Positions 19,912 through 29,149 of a stretch of 54,191 nucleotides of DNA are shown here, piece by piece. Each line of letters starts with the position of its first letter. Positions within the stretch are counted from its first letter, which is position 1. The notes beneath the pieces are model-generated. The model worked only from the letters and a program-made list of their open reading frames with translations. It was not told the DNA's origin and did not search any database. Origin of the DNA: Chytriomyces cf. hyalinus JEL632 (taxonomy: Eukaryota > Chytridiomycota > Chytridiomycetes > Chytridiales > Chytriomycetaceae); NCBI GenBank assembly GCA_025435555.1, contig JAIWWG010000149.1, positions 1 through 54,191 on the forward strand, written 5' to 3'. The translations under genes were made by a program, and so were the position numbers.

Positions 19912-21896
19912 AAAAAGAGTTAATAAATAAGTTGACCGTGCGCCAATAAAAAGAGTTAATAAATAAGTTGACCGTGCGCCAATAAAAAGAGTTAATAAAT
20001 AAGTTGACCGTGCGCCAATAAAAAGAGTTAATAAATAAGTTGACCGTGCGCCAATAAAAGAGTAAGAGTTACCATAAAAGAGTAATAAGTTGACCGTGCG
20101 CCAATAAAAAGAGTTAATAAATAAGTTGACCGTGCGCCAATAAAAAGAGTTAATAAATAAGTTGACCGTGCGCCAATAAAAAGAGTTAATAAATAAGTTG
20201 ACCGTGCGCCAATAAAAAGAGTTAATAAATAAGTTGACCGTGCGCCAATAAAAAGAGTTAATAAATAAGTTGACCGTGCGCCAATAAAAAGAGTTAATAA
20301 ATAAGTTGACCGTGCGCCAATAAAAAGAGTTAATAAATAAGTTGACCGTGCGCCAATAAAAAGAGTTAATAAATAAGTTGACCGTGCGCCAATAAAAAGA
20401 GTTAATAAATAAGTTGACCGTGCGCCAATAAAAAGAGTTAATAAATAAGTTGACCGTGCGCCAATAAAAAGAGTTAATAAATAAGTTGACCGTGCGCCAA
20501 TAAAAAGAGTTAATAAATAAGTTGACCGTGCGCCAATAAAAAGAGTTAATAAATAAGTTGACCGTGCGCCAATAAAAAGAGTTAATAAATAAGTTGACCG
20601 TGCGCCAATAAAAAGAGTTAATAAATAAGTTGACCGTGCGCCAATAAAAAGAGTTAATAAATAAGTTGACCGTGCGCCAATAAAAAGAGTTATAAATAAG
20701 TTGACCGTGCGCCAATAAAAAGAGTTAATAAATAAGTTGACCGTGCGCCAATAAAAGAGTTAATAAATAAGTTGACCGTGCGCCAATAAAAAGAGTTAAT
20801 AAATAAGTTGACCGTGCGCCAATAAAAAGAGTTAATAAATAAGTTGACCGTGCGCCAATAAAAAGTAAGTTTACGCTAAAATAAGTTGACCGTGCGCCAA
20901 TAAAAAGCGGTTAATAAATAAGTTGACCGTGCGCCAATAAAAAGAGTTAATAAATAAGTTGACCGGCGCCAATAAAAAGAGTTAATAAATAAGTTGACCG
21001 TGCGCCAATAAAAGAGTTAATAATAAGTTGACCGTGCGCCAATAAAAGAGTTAATAATAAGTTGACCGTGCGCCAATAAAAGAGTTAATAAATAAGTTGA
21101 CCGTGCGCCAATAAAAGAGTTAATAAATAAGTGACCGTGCGCCAATAAAAAGGAGTTAATAAATAAGTTGACCGTGCGCAATAAAAAGAGTTAATAAATA
21201 AGTTGACCGTGCGCCAATAAAAAGAGTTAATAAATAAGTTGACCGTGCGCCAATAAAAAGAGTTAATAAATAAGTTGACCGTGCGCCAATAAAAAGAGTT
21301 AATAAATAAGTTGACCGTGCGCCAATAAAAAGAGTTAATAAATAAGTTGACCGTGCGCCAATAAAAAGAGTTAATAAATAAGTTGACCGTGCGCCAATAA
21401 AAAGAGTTAATAAATAAGTTGACCGTGCGCCAATAAAAAGAGTTAATAAATAAGTTGACCGTGCGCCAATAAAAAGAGTTAATAAATAAGTTGACCGTGC
21501 GCCAATAAAAAGAGTTAATAAATAAGTTGACCGTGCGCCAATAAAAAGAGTTAATAAATAAGTTGACCGTGCGCCAATAAAAAGAGTTAATAAATAAGTT
21601 GACCGTGCGCCAATAAAAAGAGTTAATAAATAAGTTGACCGTGCGCCAATAAAAAGAGTTAATAAATAAGTTGACCGTGCGCCAATAAAAAGAGTTAATA
21701 AATAAGTTGACCGTGCGCCAATAAAAAGAGTTAATAAATAAGTTGACCGTGCGCCAATAAAAAGAGTTAATAAATAAGTTGACCGTGCGCCAATAAAAAG
21801 AGTTAATAAATAAGTTGACCGTGCGCCAATAAAAGAGTTAATAAATAAGTTGACCGTGCGCCAATAAAAAGAGTTAATAAATAAGTTGACCGTGCG
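19912..21896. repeat. 36-bp minisatellite, about 55 copies
   Basis: Head-to-tail units built from gttaataaataagttgacc then gtgcgccaataaaaaga (36 bp). Long stretches (about 20100-20680 and 21180-21830) are essentially perfect, while the centre (about 20690-21180), a short stretch near 20060-20100 and the right edge carry one-base indels and shortened units. The unit is a multiple of three and lacks stops in two minus-strand frames, which creates long repetitive open frames that are not genes. There are no spacers, so it is not a CRISPR array. It separates 7TM copies A and B and ends about 110 bp beyond the stop of B. Confidence 0.98.
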
Positions 21897-22007
21897 TTCG
21901 TGTTTCTGTTTCTGCGTCTGTTTCTGCGCCAGCCAGGAGAACGAACACATAAATGGAATGTATTCACCCATTGAACATTCCTCATGTATGTTTCCTCTGC
22001 TCAAAAA

Positions 22008-22979
22008 TCACACCACCTCCAAACATTTCAAAGTGTCGTTAACACCCACAAACACTGCATCTGAATACACCTTTGGAGACTCATACCGATTCAGCGTTTC
22101 CCTCGACCGAATCCGCCTTAGCTCTGCAGAACCCAGCACGTTTTTCAACCTTGCATCTGCAGTGGATCGCCTGCGCTCACGGTCCCGGTGCAAATGAACC
22201 TTTAACGCTGTGAGAACCACAGAAACAACGCTGAGCATGATATAAGCAAGCAACCTCAGCCACTCCTTAACCCACCCCGCAAACGCGAGAAGACTCCCCG
22301 CAGTGGCGAGAAATACAAAACTTCCAACAGCGCCGTACTGCGCCACCACCGTCATGGACTCATCTGCGATAGAACTCCCTAATTCACACTGAATATTCGA
22401 GTGCAGAAACACGACAAATGTGACGAGAAAGATCATGTCCAAGAAAAAGGTGAAAATAGCCACCGCAGCGCCGTACCATCTCGAGATCATGAAGCTTAAT
22501 GCGATTTGATTTGGATCTGATACACACACGGATACTGCACGGGCTGTGACAGGTGGTAGGAATTGAAGCGGCAAGGTTTTGACGACCCAGCAGAGTCCTG
22601 TCGCGAGTCCTGGAGGGAGAGTCCGATCAAAAATTCCTTTCGCGCGATCGTAGCTGTAGTTTATGTATCCAATTTCGGCCATGTCGAATCCGATTACTCT
22701 GGCCATGACAAGAATGCCATCGATAATTTTTCCAAAGCGGACATTGAAGTCGAGCGACAAATGAGCTGCAGTTTCAGCGCAGAACATGATGATGAGCGAG
22801 ATCAGCATGGTAAAGATGCTGAGGTTGAAGGAAGTGGCGATAGTGTGGCGGCCTCTGCGCGACAGTGTGACGGTTGGCTTCTCCGACAGACATGTGACGA
22901 AGACGATGAAGCTTGCGAGGTGGGCGACTGTCAGCACGGTCACTACGATCGACACACTGGTGTAAGTTGAGATGGGCAT
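22008..22979 (-). CDS. 7TM family copy B (unknown, receptor-like layout)
   Basis: Single-exon gene of 323 residues, same length as A and its closest relative; both keep the FVVFLH end of TM5, PPGLATGL before TM4 and SVCVSDPNQIALSFMISRW between TM4 and TM5. Hallmarks YINYSYDRAKGIFDRTLPP, SRWYGAA and LGSAELRRIRSRETLN are intact. Differences from A cluster in TM3, TM6 and the last 20 residues (NDTLKCLEVV end). No signal peptide apart from TM1. The minisatellite lies immediately downstream of its stop and may be included in its 3' untranslated region. Confidence 0.85.
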   Translation of the reverse strand: MPISTYTSVSIVVTVLTVAHLASFIVFVTCLSEKPTVTLSRRGRHTIATSFNLSIFTMLISLIIMFCAETAAHLSLDFNVRFGKIIDGILVMARVIGFDMAEIGYINYSYDRAKGIFDRTLPPGLATGLCWVVKTLPLQFLPPVTARAVSVCVSDPNQIALSFMISRWYGAAVAIFTFFLDMIFLVTFVVFLHSNIQCELGSSIADESMTVVAQYGAVGSFVFLATAGSLLAFAGWVKEWLRLLAYIMLSVVSVVLTALKVHLHRDRERRRSTADARLKNVLGSAELRRIRSRETLNRYESPKVYSDAVFVGVNDTLKCLEVV

Positions 22980-23128
22980 CCGCGCATTGTTTCATCCGCC
23001 AACTTCGCGCGAAATCTTGTGTAAGCAGTTTGGAATTGTTTTGAAATATCGCCAACAAAACGAATTGAAAAATTTCAAATAAAAAAAAACATTTGACCAG
23101 CTTTCTTCAATATGACGGACTTGCGTGC

Positions 23129-24122
23129 CTATTCTTGTACCATCACCAGTTCCACATCTTTGGTCACCTCCAAATTTCTCAACGTCCCGCTTGCGTCCCA
23201 CTCCAAATCAGGCCTTGGAGACCTTCTTCCGCGAGGAACCGCGTCTCTGGTCCGTATACACCTGAACTCCGCCGATCCCAACGCATCCTTCAACCTAGCT
23301 TCAGCATCAATCTGTCTACGAACTCTCTCTCTCTCTCTCCATAGCTTCCATTTCAAACCCGTCAAAATCACCCAGATCACGCTCAGTTGACAAAATGACA
23401 CCATCCTTAGCACCGGGCGAAGCCACTCGGCGTACGCAAACAACGCGCCAGCTGCACTGAGAAATGCAATACTACCAGCAGTTCCGTGCCGAGCCACAAT
23501 GAGCAACGACTCATCAGGAGCCGAGTTTGGCCGCTCAGAAAGACTGACTATTTGCGCGCAGAAGCAGTAAAAACGACACCAAAAACACGATATCGCACCG
23601 CCGCCCCTGCGGTTGCTGCTCCATACCATCGTGAGACGGAGAAGATCAAAACCGCTTCGTCTGAACTTTGCACAAAGAACGAAGCCACACGGACTAAAAT
23701 CGCGGGAAAGAACAGTAGCGGTACATACATGACCACGTAGTAGTACCACTGCTATCGCCGGTAACAGGGTCTGCTCAAAAATGCCTTGTGCGCGAGAGTA
23801 GCTGCAGTTGATGTATCCGATTTCGGTGGTAAGGAACCAGAGGGTGCGCCCAGTAACAAGGACTCGTTCTGTGAGACACTCCGTCGTAGTCGATTGCAAC
23901 GTATAAAATAGTCTCGCATACGTAAATCAGAAGAATTGAGGCAATCATGCCAGTCAAGCTGATGTTGAAGGTCGTCATGAGTCCGGGCCGTCGGTTTCCG
24001 GAAAGCGTACTTGTTCCTATTTCCTTGGGGGAGATGAGGAAAACAATGAAGCCAGTGAGGTGGACTGCAGTGGCGATTGTCATGGCGATGCAGGCACTGC
24101 TGTAGAGTGCGAGTGCCACCAT
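23129..24122 (-). pseudogene. 7TM family copy C, frameshifted
   Basis: Starts normally (MVALALYSSACIAMTIATAV, HLTGFIVFL) and keeps TM1-TM2, then leaves frame near 23880. Homology resumes as RTLWFLTTEIGYINCSYSRA, leaves again near 23740 and is picked up in another frame as PLLFFPAILVRVASFFVQ and SVSRWYGAAT, then returns to finish with LIVARHGTAGSIAFLSAAG, VILTGLKWKLWRE and LGSAEFRCIRTRD. At least three frame changes show that it is dead. The DR motif has become YSRAQGIFE, as in D and E. A long GT/CA repeat lies just upstream of the start. Confidence 0.88.
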
Positions 24123-24154
24123 CTATGAGCGAGTGCTTATTTGAGAGAGGATTT

Positions 24155-24162
24155 GTGTGTGT

Positions 24163-24213
<51 letters not shown>

Positions 24214-24216
24214 TGT
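24155..24216. repeat. GT dinucleotide microsatellite
   Basis: About 60 bp of (GT)n with two interruptions, 33-94 bp upstream of the start of pseudogene C, between it and the shared upstream block. Confidence 0.97.
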
Positions 24217-24262
24217 GTGTGCGGGGGGCTGTAGAAGGAGTCCGTGGGTGAGGAGCGGGATT

Positions 24263-24312
24263 TTCATGAAAATCCTTGTGACAGTTTTTTCGGCGCCAAA
24301 AAATATCTGGGC
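24263..24312 (-). promoter_or_regulatory. Shared upstream block, type 1 (copy C)
   Basis: Plus-strand blocks catgaaaatcc, ttttttcggcgcc and gggcgaaa, matching in order the block upstream of D, E and I. The CA repeat now separates it from the start of C. Confidence 0.6.
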
Positions 24313-24356
24313 GAAAGAAGTTCTTCATCTATCCCAAATCTTTCCTATTTACTTCA

Positions 24357-25358
24357 TTATTCGATGATTTCCATTGCCACATCCTTGGTCGGCTCCAAAC
24401 TTCCCATCGTCCCGCTCGCATCTGCAAAACCCCACTCCAAACCAAGCTTCGGAGACGTTCCGCCGCGAGGGGTCACGTCTCGGGTCCGAATACACCGCAA
24501 CTGCGCTGATCCTAACGCGCCTTTCAACCTAGCTTCAGCACTAATCTGTCTACGAATCTGCTCCCCATGCAGCCTCCATTTCAATCCAGTCAGAATCACC
24601 GAGATCACGCTGAACTGACAAAACGCCGCCAACCTTAGCAGTGGAGTAACCGATAAACAGTAATAAACCAATGTCCCAGCCGCACTGAGAAACAGAAAAC
24701 TGCCAGCAGCTCCATACCGAGCTACAATGAGCAACGAATCGTCACAAGTTGAGGTTACCTTTTCGTGCAGTTTGTTTGCCCGCAGAAAAAGAACAAAAGA
24801 ACCCAAAAATACAATATCCAGAAGCAACGACACAACAGTATTTGCTGCTCCGTACCACAGGGAAGCAGAATATATCAAAGTCGCGTCGTAATCGCTTTTG
24901 ACATAGAACGAGGCCACGCGGACCAAAACCGCCGGCAAGAACAGAAGCGGGGCGGTCTTCACCACGTAATAAAGTCCCACTGATAGCGCAGGCAACAGAG
25001 TCTGCTCAAGGATGCCTTGTGCACGAGAGTAGCTGTAGTTGATGTACCCAATTTGGGCGCACATAAAGCCGGCTATGCGAACAGTAACGATGACGCGTTC
25101 TATCACTTGCGATACTCCGCCGTAATCGATCGAAACAGATAAAATAGTCTCGCCCGAGTAGATCAGAAGAAGTGAGACGATCATGACCGTCAAGTTGACA
25201 TTGAATGTTGTCATGAGCCCGAGCCTGCGGCTTGCAGAACGCGTACTGGCTTGAGTTTCCTTGGAACAGATGAGGAAGACAGCAAAGCCGGTGAGGTGGA
25301 CTGAAGTAGCGGTGGTCATTGCGATGCAGACACTGCTGTAGATTGAGAGTGCTGACAT
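24357..25358 (-). CDS. 7TM family copy D (unknown, receptor-like layout)
   Basis: Single-exon gene of 333 residues, closest to C and E. TM1-TM7 are all present. Hallmarks vary: YINYSYSRAQGILEQTLLP replaces the YDRAKGIF form (Asp to Ser), SLWYGAANTV replaces RWYGAAT, and ILTGLKWRLHGEQIRRQ and LGSAQLRCIRTRDVTPRGG follow TM7. The loss of the Asp in the post-TM3 motif, shared with C and E, marks a subgroup. The type 1 block lies about 32-80 bp upstream of the ATG. Confidence 0.85.
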   Translation of the reverse strand: MSALSIYSSVCIAMTTATSVHLTGFAVFLICSKETQASTRSASRRLGLMTTFNVNLTVMIVSLLLIYSGETILSVSIDYGGVSQVIERVIVTVRIAGFMCAQIGYINYSYSRAQGILEQTLLPALSVGLYYVVKTAPLLFLPAVLVRVASFYVKSDYDATLIYSASLWYGAANTVVSLLLDIVFLGSFVLFLRANKLHEKVTSTCDDSLLIVARYGAAGSFLFLSAAGTLVYYCLSVTPLLRLAAFCQFSVISVILTGLKWRLHGEQIRRQISAEARLKGALGSAQLRCIRTRDVTPRGGTSPKLGLEWGFADASGTMGSLEPTKDVAMEIIE

Positions 25359-25389
25359 TTAAGCGTGGTGTGGGGTGTGTTGGGGATTG

Positions 25390-25440
25390 TCATGAAAATC
25401 CTGTGAGGTACAAATTTTCGGTACCAAGATAATGGGCAAA
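25390..25440 (-). promoter_or_regulatory. Shared upstream block, type 1 (copy D)
   Basis: Blocks catgaaaatcctgtga, attttcggtacc and gggcaaaatatg, at promoter distance from the ATG of D. Confidence 0.65.
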
Positions 25441-25488
25441 ATATGCACAGTTTTCTTCTTTGTCTATCGCAAGTCTTGAATTGTTTTA

Positions 25489-26488
25489 TCACTCTCCTAC
25501 ATCCATTTCCACATTCTCGACTGCCTCCACATTCCTCAAAGTCCCGCTCGCTTCTGCAAAATCCCACTCCAAACCAAGCCTCGGAGACCCTCCTCCACGG
25601 GGAAGCGTGTTTCTTGTCCGAATCCGCTGCAAATCGGCGGACCCTAACACGTCCTTCAGTCTCATACTGGCTATCGTTTGTTTGCGAATTCGCTCACCAC
25701 GTAGCTTCCATTTCAAACAAAATGATGCTCAACTGACAAAGCGACGCCATTCTTAGTGCCGAACTGATCCACTGGGTGTACGCAAACAAAGTCACTGTTG
25801 CGGTGAGAAACAGAAAACTGCCAGCAGTCCCATACCGAGCAACAATAAGCAACGAATCATCAGGACTGGAGGTTGCCCTTTCATTAAGGCTGTTTGCGCG
25901 CCGAAATAGCACGAAGGACACCAGAAACACAATATCCAGCAAAACCGCAACGACCGCCGTTCCGGCTCCGTACCATCGGGCGACGGAGAAGATCAGGCTC
26001 GCGTTGTCCTCGTGGACAACGAAGGACGCCATTCGGAAAAGCATCGCTGGAAGAAATAACAACGGCACGGTCTTGACCACGTAATAAAGTCCCGCTCCAA
26101 TCGCGGGTAACAGCGTTTGCTCGAATATCCCCTTTGCGCGAGAGTAGCTGTTATTGATGTACCCTATCTCAGCAGTCAGGAACCACACAGTTCTTCCAGT
26201 GACAAGGACTCTTTCCGTCATCTGCGATACTGCGCCATAGTCGCTGGCAATATATAAATAAGTTTCGCAGCCGTAGGTAAGCAGAAGCGAGGCTATCATG
26301 ATAATCAGGTTGATATTGAATGAAGACATGAACGCAGGCCGGCTTCTTCCAGAACGCCCATTTGATCGTGTTTCCTGGGAGCAGACGATGAAGATAATGA
26401 CGCCGGCGAGGTGGGTCAAAGTCGCGATTGTCACGGCGATGCAGACACAGCTGTAGGCTGAGAGGTCCTGCATATTTTGTGTTTGCAT
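25489..26488 (-). pseudogene. 7TM family copy E, broken in TM7 by a 14-bp deletion
   Basis: Reads well from MQTQNMQDLSAYSCVCIAV (or the inner Met at 26473) through TM6 and into TM7 (CQLSII), then a gap removes about 14 bp compared with C and D where SVISVILTGLKWKL should be, ending early at EMEATW. The missing tail is intact in another frame (KWKLRGERIRKQTI, LGSADLQRIRTRNTLPRGG). Everything else is well kept, so the break is recent, or a sequence error. The post-TM3 motif is YINNSYSRAKGIFEQTLLP. Confidence 0.8.
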
Positions 26489-26542
26489 GGGTGAGTGAGT
26501 GAGAAGGAGTGAGTATGTGAGGGGTATGTGTACAGGGGGATT

Positions 26543-26602
26543 GTCACGAAAATCCTTTGACTAATAATTTTTCGGCGCCGGGAATATTTGCGCCAAAATA
26601 TG
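26543..26602 (-). promoter_or_regulatory. Shared upstream block, type 1 (copy E)
   Basis: Blocks cacgaaaatcctttga, tttttcggcgccggg and gcgccaaaatatg, at promoter distance from the ATG of E; the fullest version of the block. Confidence 0.65.
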
Positions 26603-26644
26603 ACCAGTTTTCTTTATACAAAACCGGCACTTGCTTTTTTAGTT

Positions 26645-27643
26645 TCATTGCTCGTTTATTTCCTCTTCCTTGACGGCCAGCAAGTTGCTGAGAGTTGCGT
26701 GCATATCGACAAGGACACACTCGGACCCTTGGTTCGGGGACCTACTTCCGCGTGGCAGTGTGTCCCTGGTTCGAATCCTACGCAACTCATCATCTCCCAA
26801 AACACTTTTCAACTTGGCATTCGCATCAGCCTGACTTTTGATCCTCTCCTTTTGCAATGTCCGTTTCAAGCACGTCAGAATCACTGAAATCACACTCAAT
26901 AAGATATACGACAACATCCGTAGCGACACTTCAACCCACTCTGCGTAGGCGAGCGAGATCCCTGCCATGACGAGGTACACGGAACTGCCAACGGCACCGT
27001 ATCGAGCAATGATAACCACAGAATTGTCAGCGGTGGAATGGGCCATATCTAAGGGACTGTTTGCCCGCAGGAACAGCGCAAACGATACCAAAAAGACTAC
27101 GTCCAACAGGACGGTGATAATCGCTGTTGCGGCGCCGTACCACCGTGAAATTGTGAAGATGGCAGTGGTTTCCTCGTCGCTCGATAGAAACATCGACGCA
27201 ATGCGGAAGAGAATCGCAGGCAAGAACAGCAGCGGCACGGTCTTCACGAACCAATGGAAGCCAGTTGCAAAGGAGGGCGGAAGAGTTAGCTCGAATATTC
27301 CCTTTGCACGATCATAGCTGTAATTGATGTACGCGATTTCTGTGCCAATGAACCCGACTGTTCGTCCAGTCAGGAGTATGTTCATCACCATGTCCGTGTC
27401 TGTTCCACTGTCTTTTGCGACGTAGATGCCGGTTTCGGAGCTGTACATCAGCATTAAACAAACGATCATGACTATCAAGTTGATGTTGAAAGATGTCGAG
27501 ATCTGAGACCGGCGCTTGCCCGTCTGCGTACAGCAGTGCTTCTCCTGGCAGTAGCTGAGGTACACACCGAAGCCAATAAGGTGAGCCAGCGTGGCGACTG
27601 TCATGAAGATGCAGGCCAGAGTGTAGCTGGAAAGGGCCGTCAT
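26645..27643 (-). CDS. 7TM family copy F (unknown, receptor-like layout)
   Basis: Single-exon gene of 332 residues from MTALSSYTLACIFMTVATL. Seven membrane segments; hallmarks YINYSYDRAKGIFELTLPP, SRWYGAATAI, VILTCLKRTLQKERIKSQ and LGDDELRRIRTRDTLPRG. Groups with G and J in the first cytosolic loop, which is Cys- and basic-rich (CQEKHCCTQTGKRR). The frame stays open upstream of the ATG, but the sequence there matches the shared upstream block of G and J, so the Met at 27643 is preferred. Confidence 0.86.
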   Translation of the reverse strand: MTALSSYTLACIFMTVATLAHLIGFGVYLSYCQEKHCCTQTGKRRSQISTSFNINLIVMIVCLMLMYSSETGIYVAKDSGTDTDMVMNILLTGRTVGFIGTEIAYINYSYDRAKGIFELTLPPSFATGFHWFVKTVPLLFLPAILFRIASMFLSSDEETTAIFTISRWYGAATAIITVLLDVVFLVSFALFLRANSPLDMAHSTADNSVVIIARYGAVGSSVYLVMAGISLAYAEWVEVSLRMLSYILLSVISVILTCLKRTLQKERIKSQADANAKLKSVLGDDELRRIRTRDTLPRGSRSPNQGSECVLVDMHATLSNLLAVKEEEINEQ

Positions 27644-27649
27644 CAAAAA

Positions 27650-27735
27650 GTACGCGTTTGAATGTGTTTTTGGAAATCTCATTACGTAATTTATGGGTTT
27701 GTTTACTTGGCCTTCCAAGAAAGTCGCCGAGCGAA
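27650..27735 (-). promoter_or_regulatory. Shared upstream block, type 2 (copy F)
   Basis: Contains aaaaagtacgcgt next to the start, then tggaaatct, cgtaattta and aagtcgccg, in the order found upstream of G and, more diverged, J. Confidence 0.55.
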
Positions 27736-27904
27736 TGCGAACGGATACTGCGGAATTGAGAGGAGCTGTATTCATGTTTCTTGTGAAAGGCAGTGTGAAG
27801 TCGCGTCCAGAATATCAAAAAGCCAAAAGAGACAAAGCGTTTCCAGCACGGTCAGGCTCACACTTGCAAATTCCGAGAATATGATTTCTTATTAATACCG
27901 CAAA

Positions 27905-28900
27905 TTATTCTGCTATTTCCAGTTCCTTCATGGCCTCCAAATTGCTGAGAGTGCCGTTTATATCCACAACAAGGACACTCTCCGACCCACGTTTCGGCGA
28001 TCCAACATGTGGCAGCACGTCCCGAGATCGAATCCTGTGTAGCTCCACAGACCCCAAAACATTCTTCAACCTCGCGTCGGCAGCAGCCTGACTGCGGATA
28101 CACTCCTTTTGCAGCTTCCATTTCAAACCAGTCAGAATCATTGAAATCACACTCAGCTGAATAAACCCCAACATCCGCAGAGACGCTTCAATCCACTCTG
28201 CATACGCGAGCATGGCCCCCGCCACGCCGATATACATGGAACCTGCAACGGCCCCGTATTGCGCGATGATGACCATAGAATTGTCAGCTACAGAATGAAC
28301 CATGTCCATAGGCCTGTTTGCCTGCAGAAACAACACAAACGCTGCGAGAAATACAATGTCCAGCAGGACAGTCACAATGGATGTTGAAGCGCCGTACCAT
28401 CGCGCCATTGAGAAAATAGAAGCAGCCTCTTCACTGCTCGAGGCAAACAGCGGCGCAATGCGGAAAAGAACCGTTGGAAGAAACAGCAGCGGCACAGCCT
28501 TCACAACCCAATAAAATCCTCCTGAGAACGCGGGTGGCAGCGTTTGTTCGAATATCCCTTTTGCGCGATCATAGCTGTAGTTGATGTACGCAATTTCAGT
28601 GGCAATGAAGCCGATAGTTCTTCCAGTCACGAGGATATTCTCCACCATCTCTGTATTTGTTCCGCAGTCTCTTGCAACGTAAACACTGGTTTCACAACTG
28701 TAAATCAGCAACAGAAACGCAATCATGGCTATCAAGTTGATGTTGAAAGATGTCGAGAAGTGCGACCGGCGTTTACTCATCTGAGCACAGCGGTGCCTGT
28801 CCTGGTAGTAGCTTAGGTAGAAAACGAAGCCGACAAGGTGGGCTAGCGTGACGACAGTCATGAAAATGCAGACACTGCTGTAGATAGAAAGGGCCGCCAT
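27905..28900 (-). CDS. 7TM family copy G (unknown, receptor-like layout)
   Basis: Single-exon gene of 331 residues from MAALSIYSSVCIFMTVVTL. Hallmarks YINYSYDRAKGIFEQTLPP, ARWYGASTSI, MILTGLKWKLQKECIRSQ and LGSVELHRIRSRDVLPH. Its closest relative is J: both share SSSE in the TM4-TM5 loop, the same length, the same tail (VGSPKRGSESVLVV) and the same upstream block. G and J are therefore the two products of a segmental duplication that also carried H/K and LRR sequence. Confidence 0.87.
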   Translation of the reverse strand: MAALSIYSSVCIFMTVVTLAHLVGFVFYLSYYQDRHRCAQMSKRRSHFSTSFNINLIAMIAFLLLIYSCETSVYVARDCGTNTEMVENILVTGRTIGFIATEIAYINYSYDRAKGIFEQTLPPAFSGGFYWVVKAVPLLFLPTVLFRIAPLFASSSEEAASIFSMARWYGASTSIVTVLLDIVFLAAFVLFLQANRPMDMVHSVADNSMVIIAQYGAVAGSMYIGVAGAMLAYAEWIEASLRMLGFIQLSVISMILTGLKWKLQKECIRSQAAADARLKNVLGSVELHRIRSRDVLPHVGSPKRGSESVLVVDINGTLSNLEAMKELEIAE

Positions 28901-29030
28901 CAAAAAGTACGCGTCAAGTCAAGATTTTGGAGATCCGTTTTTGTCACTGGAAATCTCGTCGGGTGACTTAAATAGTTCTGTATATTTCTTTGGTTCATAA
29001 AAGTCGCCGGGTACATCGGCGCGGCTTCAT
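28901..29030 (-). promoter_or_regulatory. Shared upstream block, type 2 (copy G)
   Basis: aaaaagtacgcgt, caagattttgg, gtcactggaaatct and ataaaagtcgccg occur in the same order as upstream of J and partly of F. Confidence 0.6.
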
Positions 29031-29078
29031 TTCAGTGATCTTGTTTGTACTGAATGTTATAAACGGCAAAATGCAAAA

Positions 29079-29079
29079 C

Positions 29080-29114
<35 letters not shown>

Positions 29115-29121
29115 TAGAGAG
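29079..29121. repeat. GA microsatellite
   Basis: (GA)n with interruptions between the stop of H and the upstream block of G. A shorter counterpart at about 32073-32101 sits in the same place beside remnant K, supporting the block duplication. Confidence 0.95.
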
Positions 29122-29149
29122 ACTGTGAGAGCGAAACCGGCTTTCCCAT

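Noticed and set aside
19912-21896. CRISPR array
   Set aside because: The 36-bp units are directly adjacent with no unique spacers, there are no cas genes, and the genome is eukaryotic.
19891-22004. Long minus-strand open frames (about 275-280 codons) through the minisatellite
   Set aside because: They are a by-product of a stop-free 36-bp unit; different frames read equally well and nothing outside the array supports a gene.
26757-26790. tRNA-like ggttcgaatcc box
   Set aside because: It lies within the coding region of 7TM copy F, with no A-box or cloverleaf around it.
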